This document shows positions 60,643-64,000 of a DNA stretch of 64,000 nt, one piece after another (the stretch's first letter is position 1; every line of letters starts with the position of its first letter). The position numbers were made by a program, and so were the translations under genes. The notes under the pieces are model-generated. The model saw only the letters and a list, made by a program, of their open reading frames with translations, ran no database searches and had not been told where the DNA came from. Source of the DNA: Lentisalinibacter sp037382365 (GTDB lineage: Bacteria; Pseudomonadota; Gammaproteobacteria; Steroidobacterales; Woeseiaceae); contig JARRPZ010000002.1 in NCBI GenBank assembly GCA_037382365.1, forward strand, positions 26,505 through 90,504, given 5' to 3'.

Positions 60643-61607
60643 ACTATTCGCGCATCGAGGGCACCGGTCGCTGCCTTCCCGAGAAGGTACTCACGAATGC
60701 GGACCTCGAGCGCATGGTGGATACGACGGACGAATGGATACGCTCGCGTACGGGTATCGAGCGCCGACACATAGCAGCGGACGGGCAGTACACCAGCGAC
60801 CTGGCGGTCGGTGCGGCGCGAGCGGCGATGGAGGCTGCCGGTGTCACTCCCGCGGACATCGATTTCATCATCGTGGGCACGACGACGCCGGACCGTGTCT
60901 TTCCCAATGTCGGCTGTCTCGTGCAGGAGAAGCTCGGCATACATGACTGTCCCGCGTTCAGTGTCGAGGCGGCCTGCACCGGCTTCATCTATGGACTCAG
61001 CATCGCGGATAAATTCGTCCGGACCGGCGCCGCGGGATGCGCCCTGGTCATTGGCGCGGAGACCCTGTCCCGGATCACGGACTGGTCGGACCGCAAGACC
61101 TGCGTCCTGTTCGGCGATGGTGCCGGCGCGGTCGTCCTGAAGCCGGCCACGGAGCCGGGCGTCATCTCCACCCATCTCGGCGCGGACGGGCAGTACAAGG
61201 ACCTGCTCTATTTCCCGGCCGGCCCGTCCGAGAAGCCGGATGCCATGCTGAAGAGCGAGGCCGCGATACAGATGCGTGGCAACGAGGTATTCAAGGTCGC
61301 CGTGAAGACGCTCGGCAACATCGTGGACGAGACGCTTACGGCGAATTCGCTCGACAAGAGGGACATCGACTGGCTGATCCCGCACCAGGCGAACATACGC
61401 ATCATCCAGGCGACCGCGAAGCGCCTCGAAATGCCCATGGATCGCGTGGTACTGACCGTTCAGGATCACGGCAACACGTCCGCGGCGTCGGTGCCGATGG
61501 CGCTCGACGTGGCCGTTCGCGACAATCGGATCCGGCGTGGCCAGACGGTATTGCTGGAGGCGTTCGGCGGCGGCTTTACCTGGGGTTCGGCGCTGGTGCG
61601 CTACTGA
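60639..61607 (+). CDS. fabH: Beta-ketoacyl-ACP synthase III
   Basis: FabH begins fatty-acid elongation by joining acetyl-CoA and malonyl-ACP. The 322-aa protein has its catalytic Cys in VEAACTGFIYGLS (about residue 113), His in WLIPHQANIRI and Asn in QDHGNTSAASVP. It ends the operon: fabD, fabG and acpP do not follow. The next gene is convergent, 19 nt away. Confidence 0.97.
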   Translation: MNYSRIEGTGRCLPEKVLTNADLERMVDTTDEWIRSRTGIERRHIAADGQYTSDLAVGAARAAMEAAGVTPADIDFIIVGTTTPDRVFPNVGCLVQEKLGIHDCPAFSVEAACTGFIYGLSIADKFVRTGAAGCALVIGAETLSRITDWSDRKTCVLFGDGAGAVVLKPATEPGVISTHLGADGQYKDLLYFPAGPSEKPDAMLKSEAAIQMRGNEVFKVAVKTLGNIVDETLTANSLDKRDIDWLIPHQANIRIIQATAKRLEMPMDRVVLTVQDHGNTSAASVPMALDVAVRDNRIRRGQTVLLEAFGGGFTWGSALVRY

Positions 61608-61626
61608 CCGGACAGGGCTTCCGGGA

Positions 61627-62184
61627 TCACCAGAGCGGGGCCGGAGCGGCGTCGGTCTCCCGATCCCGCCGGGCACGACGCATCATGCGCTCGTGCAACT
61701 GCTTGCGGCGTGCTTCCACCCGCTCGTTTCTGGTGGCCGCGTCCGTTCCCACCTTGAAGCGACGGAAGTAGTTGTCGCGGAATTCGCAGAAATCCGCGTA
61801 AGCCTCGATGACGTGCCTCAGTTCCCTGAGTACGAGTTCGATCATGATGGCGTCGTCCAGATAGCCGAGCCCGGGCATGTCGTCGGGGATGAGATCCTCC
61901 GGGTCGCCGAAGTAGATCAGCGCGGAGAGCAGCTTCAGGCGCTCGCGCTCCGGCAGTTTCCATTCCTCGTCCTCCAGCATCGAGCAGATCGCGTTCAGTC
62001 GCGGCAGGCGCTCGCGGACGAAGTCGGGCAGGCTGCCCGGGTGCAACGTGTCCAGGACGTCCCGCGTGGCCCTGACGATCTCCTCTTCGTCCGCGTCCTG
62101 CGCCTGGTTCTTGGCGCGCTTCATGGCCTTGCGGAATTGTTTCAGGTCCCGCTCACTGATGTAGAGGCTGATCTTCATGCTCAT
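61627..62184 (-). CDS. YkvA-like (DUF1232) protein
   Basis: This 185-aa, mostly helical soluble-looking protein has a basic N-terminal segment and a DUF1232-type block YFGDPEDLIPDDMPGLGYLDDAIMIELVLREL (about residues 88-119). DUF1232 proteins are small and of unknown function. The start at 62184 is chosen for the AGGAA at correct spacing. The C-terminal tail is highly basic (ERMMRRARRDRE). Confidence 0.75.
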   Translation of the reverse strand: MSMKISLYISERDLKQFRKAMKRAKNQAQDADEEEIVRATRDVLDTLHPGSLPDFVRERLPRLNAICSMLEDEEWKLPERERLKLLSALIYFGDPEDLIPDDMPGLGYLDDAIMIELVLRELRHVIEAYADFCEFRDNYFRRFKVGTDAATRNERVEARRKQLHERMMRRARRDRETDAAPAPLW

Positions 62185-62333
62185 GGTCGTTCCTCGCACC
62201 CGCTACGGTCGGCGGAAAATCGCTCAAGGCTAGCGTCAGCCTGCGCCGAAGGCAACGATGCGTCGACCCCACGGTGGATATCTGGGAGAATCCCGCCATG
62301 GTCAAGACCGAGGAAGGGAAGGGGATATCCGGG

Positions 62334-63344
62334 ATGACGCTGGCTGACAGGCTGCGGTTCGCCTGCGCAATGATGGCCCTCGCTGCCACGAGCGCGAGCC
62401 AGGCGGAGGTGTTCGATTTGCCCGGCGACGGGGATACTGTCGTCGGACAGGTGACGACGGTCGTGTCCCAGGAGTGGGATACGCTGCTCGATATCGCACG
62501 CCGGCACGGGCTCGGCTACTACGACATCGTCCGTGCCAATCCGGAGGTCGACCCCTGGTTACCGGGCGATGGCACCCGGGTGATTCTGCCGACGCGTTTC
62601 GTATTGCCGGACGTCCCCTGGGAAGGGGTCGTGCTGAATCTGCCCGAATACCGGATGTATTACTTTCCCCCCGCCGACCCGGACGGTGCCCGCACGGTGA
62701 TGACCTTTCCGATCAGTATCGGACGCATGGACTGGGAGACGCCGCTCGGCATGACCCGGGTCACCCGCAAAGCGAAGAATCCGGCCTGGTATCCGCCCGA
62801 GTCGGTCCGCCAGGAACACGAGGCGGACGGCCGGTCCCTGCCGCGGGTCGTGCCGCCGGGTCCGGACAATCCGCTGGGGCAGTTCGCCATGCGTCTGGCG
62901 ATCCCCGGCTACCTCATCCACGGCACGAACAAACCGGCCGGCGTCGGTATGCGGGTCACCCACGGCTGCATCCGGATGTTCCCCGAGGACATCGAGTTCG
63001 TGTTCGAGCGGATCCCCGTCGACACGCCGGTACGGATCATCGACGAGCCGTACAAATTCGGATGGTACGACGGGCAGTTGCTCATGGAAGCGCATCCGCC
63101 GCTCGAGACGGTGTCGTCGGAAGGGGAAGAGAGCGGCGGGCCGGAGCCTGTGACCGTCAGTCCGCTGACGCGGCTTACCCGGCTGTTCGTCTCTGCCACC
63201 GAGGGCCGCGAGGTGGAAGTGGACTGGGGCCTCGTCGAGTCCGTGCACGTCGAAGCCGACGGTGTCCCCCGCCGTATCGATTCGGCCGCTGGTGAGGACG
63301 TGCTCCTCGCAGACAAAAAAACGCCGCGACGAGCGCGGCGTTGA
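62334..63344 (+). CDS. L,D-transpeptidase (YkuD family) with LysM
   Basis: This 336-aa exported enzyme has a signal peptide (residues 1-24, ending SQAE), a LysM-like domain (about 40-88, WDTLLDIARRHGLGYYDIVRANP), then the YkuD catalytic domain with HGTNKPAGVGMRVTHGCIRM, where Cys212 is the nucleophile. Such enzymes attach lipoprotein to peptidoglycan or make 3-3 cross-links. The start at 62334 gives a normal signal peptide; GTG 62274 and ATG 62298 are longer alternatives. Its stop codon directly follows the hairpin that terminates the opposite gene. Confidence 0.92.
   Translation: MTLADRLRFACAMMALAATSASQAEVFDLPGDGDTVVGQVTTVVSQEWDTLLDIARRHGLGYYDIVRANPEVDPWLPGDGTRVILPTRFVLPDVPWEGVVLNLPEYRMYYFPPADPDGARTVMTFPISIGRMDWETPLGMTRVTRKAKNPAWYPPESVRQEHEADGRSLPRVVPPGPDNPLGQFAMRLAIPGYLIHGTNKPAGVGMRVTHGCIRMFPEDIEFVFERIPVDTPVRIIDEPYKFGWYDGQLLMEAHPPLETVSSEGEESGGPEPVTVSPLTRLTRLFVSATEGREVEVDWGLVESVHVEADGVPRRIDSAAGEDVLLADKKTPRRARR
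63315..63341 (-). terminator. Intrinsic terminator of the murein lipoprotein gene
   Basis: On the minus strand a perfect 8-bp stem (63334-63341 with 63321-63328, 5-nt loop) is followed by seven Ts. It lies 24 nt after the lipoprotein stop and within the last codons of the L,D-transpeptidase. Confidence 0.9.
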
Positions 63345-63364
63345 ATGAATCTGTGATCGACGGA

Positions 63365-63670
63365 TTACTTGGACATCGACTTCTGGAACATCCGTTCGAT
63401 ACGTTCGCGGTTGGCATCGCAGCAGCTCTGCGCGCTCTGTGCGGCGGACAGGGCCTGGCTGGCGGTGCTCTGAGCGCTCGACGCCATCTGGCTGGCGCGA
63501 TCGGCAGCTGAGCGAGCGGCGTCGGCAGCCGACTTGGCCGCAGCGGCGTCGGCAGCAGCGCGATCGGCGGTCGCCTTCACTTCTTCGAGCGTGATGTCGG
63601 AAGTGGCGCAGCCCGCGGCCAGCACCAGCGTGGCGGCAATCGCGCCCAGTTTCGTTGCGGTCTTCTTCAT
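63365..63670 (-). CDS. Murein lipoprotein, OprI/Lpp-like
   Basis: This is a 101-aa lipoprotein with lipobox LAAGC (Cys21). Residues 30-82 are an alanine-rich heptad pattern (alanine-zipper), and the C-terminus RERIERMFQKSMSK ends in Lys as in Lpp and OprI, whose final Lys is joined to peptidoglycan. A CysCys pair (SCCDANR) near the end is unusual. AGGGGAA lies before the ATG and a good promoter and terminator flank it, so it is probably an abundant single-gene transcript. Confidence 0.9.
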   Translation of the reverse strand: MKKTATKLGAIAATLVLAAGCATSDITLEEVKATADRAAADAAAAKSAADAARSAADRASQMASSAQSTASQALSAAQSAQSCCDANRERIERMFQKSMSK

Positions 63671-63709
63671 AAACGTTCCCCTGTTGGAAGCCGTGTAAAA
63701 AGCAGGCGC

Positions 63710-63738
63710 ATTATTTCTTAAACGCGGTCAGTATTCAA
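63710..63738 (-). promoter_or_regulatory. Promoter of the murein lipoprotein gene
   Basis: On the minus strand, TTGAAT (63738-63733), a 17-nt spacer and AATAAT (63715-63710) lie about 40 nt before the gene start, in a clearly AT-rich stretch. Confidence 0.6.
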
Positions 63739-63819
63739 TGCGACGGTAGTGATGTGGTGATCTTTTTTTCGCGGAAAGGTGCCTGATTTGTCTGCCTTTT
63801 GCGACAGTCGTCCGGTTCG

Positions 63820-64000
63820 TCAGAGCTCGCTGATGAGGTCTCTCGCTTCCTGCTCCAGTGCAGAAAGCTCACGTTGCAGCATACGCCGGTCGCGCTCTTT
63901 CTCCGTGAGCTGGAAATAGAGGATCTGACGCCGGGTCTCGTCGAGGTCGTTCCTGCGCAGATCGAACTCGAACGTACCGAGGAAGACATCGACGACATCG
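63820..64000 (-). CDS. Unknown coiled-coil protein (3' end only)
   Basis: The last 59 codons of a minus-strand gene whose start lies beyond the window. The translation reads with regular charged heptads (LRRNDLDETRRQILYFQ, then RDRRMLQRELSALEQEAR) ending DLISEL, suggesting a C-terminal coiled coil. I do not recognise the family. The stop is at 63820-63822. No intrinsic terminator separates it from the lipoprotein promoter. Confidence 0.6.
   Translation of the reverse strand, partial: DVVDVFLGTFEFDLRRNDLDETRRQILYFQLTEKERDRRMLQRELSALEQEARDLISEL

Noticed and set aside
63735..63998. 87-codon minus-strand frame at the right edge
   Set aside because: Ser/Arg-rich shadow; the overlapping frame ending at 63820 encodes a regular charged coiled coil and is the better gene.
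1..64000. Search for CRISPR arrays, insertion sequences, phage genes, toxin-antitoxin or defence islands, tRNA and rRNA genes
   Set aside because: No repeats with spacers, transposase or integrase motifs, cloverleaf sequences or defence domains were seen. The only toxin-related hit is the YgfX-like protein, in its usual housekeeping context.

Overview
The window is a GC-rich stretch of a gammaproteobacterial chromosome made almost entirely of conserved housekeeping genes in tight operons. The gene neighbourhoods are typical of free-living gammaproteobacteria: accA-tilS-pyrG-kdsA-eno-ftsB-truD, surE-pcm-nlpD, recJ-prfB-lysS, sdhCDAB-sdhE, rpoE-rseABC, lepA-lepB-rnc-era-recO-pdxJ-acpS, mfd, lolCDE, msbA-lpxK-kdsB, rne/rluC and yceD-rpmF-plsX-fabH. 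LPS synthesis and transport, the Lol system and a sigma-E circuit show a Gram-negative envelope. The COG4255/RpfE-like gene beside recJ, the sdh-sdhE-ygfX-rpoE chain and a methylthioinosine-type phosphorylase suggest a lineage near Chromatiales/Ectothiorhodospiraceae or the Xanthomonadales side. That placement is inference. I see no rRNA, tRNA, insertion sequence, prophage, CRISPR array or defence system.

Layout. 1-7.3 kb: fatty-acid, tRNA, CTP, KDO, glycolysis and division genes (accA fragment to truD). 7.3-11 kb: an Smr-domain gene and surE-pcm-yqaA-nlpD, then an Mth938-like gene. 11.2-17.3 kb: an RpfE-like gene with recJ, then prfB (programmed frameshift), lysS and opposed ygfZ. 17.4-24.7 kb: complete succinate dehydrogenase with two assembly factors (SdhAF4-like and SdhE), YgfX, then the sigma-E operon behind a recognisable sigma-E promoter. 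24.7-33.7 kb: lepA-lepB-DUF4845-rnc-era-recO-pdxJ-acpS, a PolB-like exonuclease and rlmD. 33.8-37.1 kb: nagZ-hpt-MTI phosphorylase and a PAS/degenerate-GGDEF protein. 37.1-41.7 kb (minus): csiV, mfd and a small exported protein. 41.8-53.5 kb: sfsA, the lipoprotein exporter, comEC, an ExbB/ExbD pair, msbA-lpxK-kdsB and a small tyrosine phosphatase. 54-63 kb: rne (minus), rluC, maf (minus), yceD-rpmF-plsX-fabH. 61.6-64 kb: a YkvA-like protein, an L,D-transpeptidase, an OprI/Lpp-like murein lipoprotein and the 3' end of an unknown coiled-coil gene.

The genes fall into cooperating sets: envelope building (kdsA, kdsB, msbA, lpxK, lolCDE, the L,D-transpeptidase and its likely lipoprotein substrate), envelope-stress sensing (rpoE-rseABC), ribosome function and RNA processing (lepA, rnc, era, rne, rluC, rlmD, truD, tilS, prfB, rpmF), and central metabolism (eno, sdh, acc, plsX, fabH).

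I did not find a clear new multi-gene system. The less ordinary signals are regulatory: an intrinsic-terminator-like hairpin inside the RNase E leader, a near-leaderless yceD promoter containing a palindrome, a U-tract hairpin just before rpmF, a long hairpin before pyrG, and a probable CTG start for sfsA. About a quarter of the genes appear to start at GTG, TTG or CTG, so several starts are judgements from homology and Shine-Dalgarno spacing.
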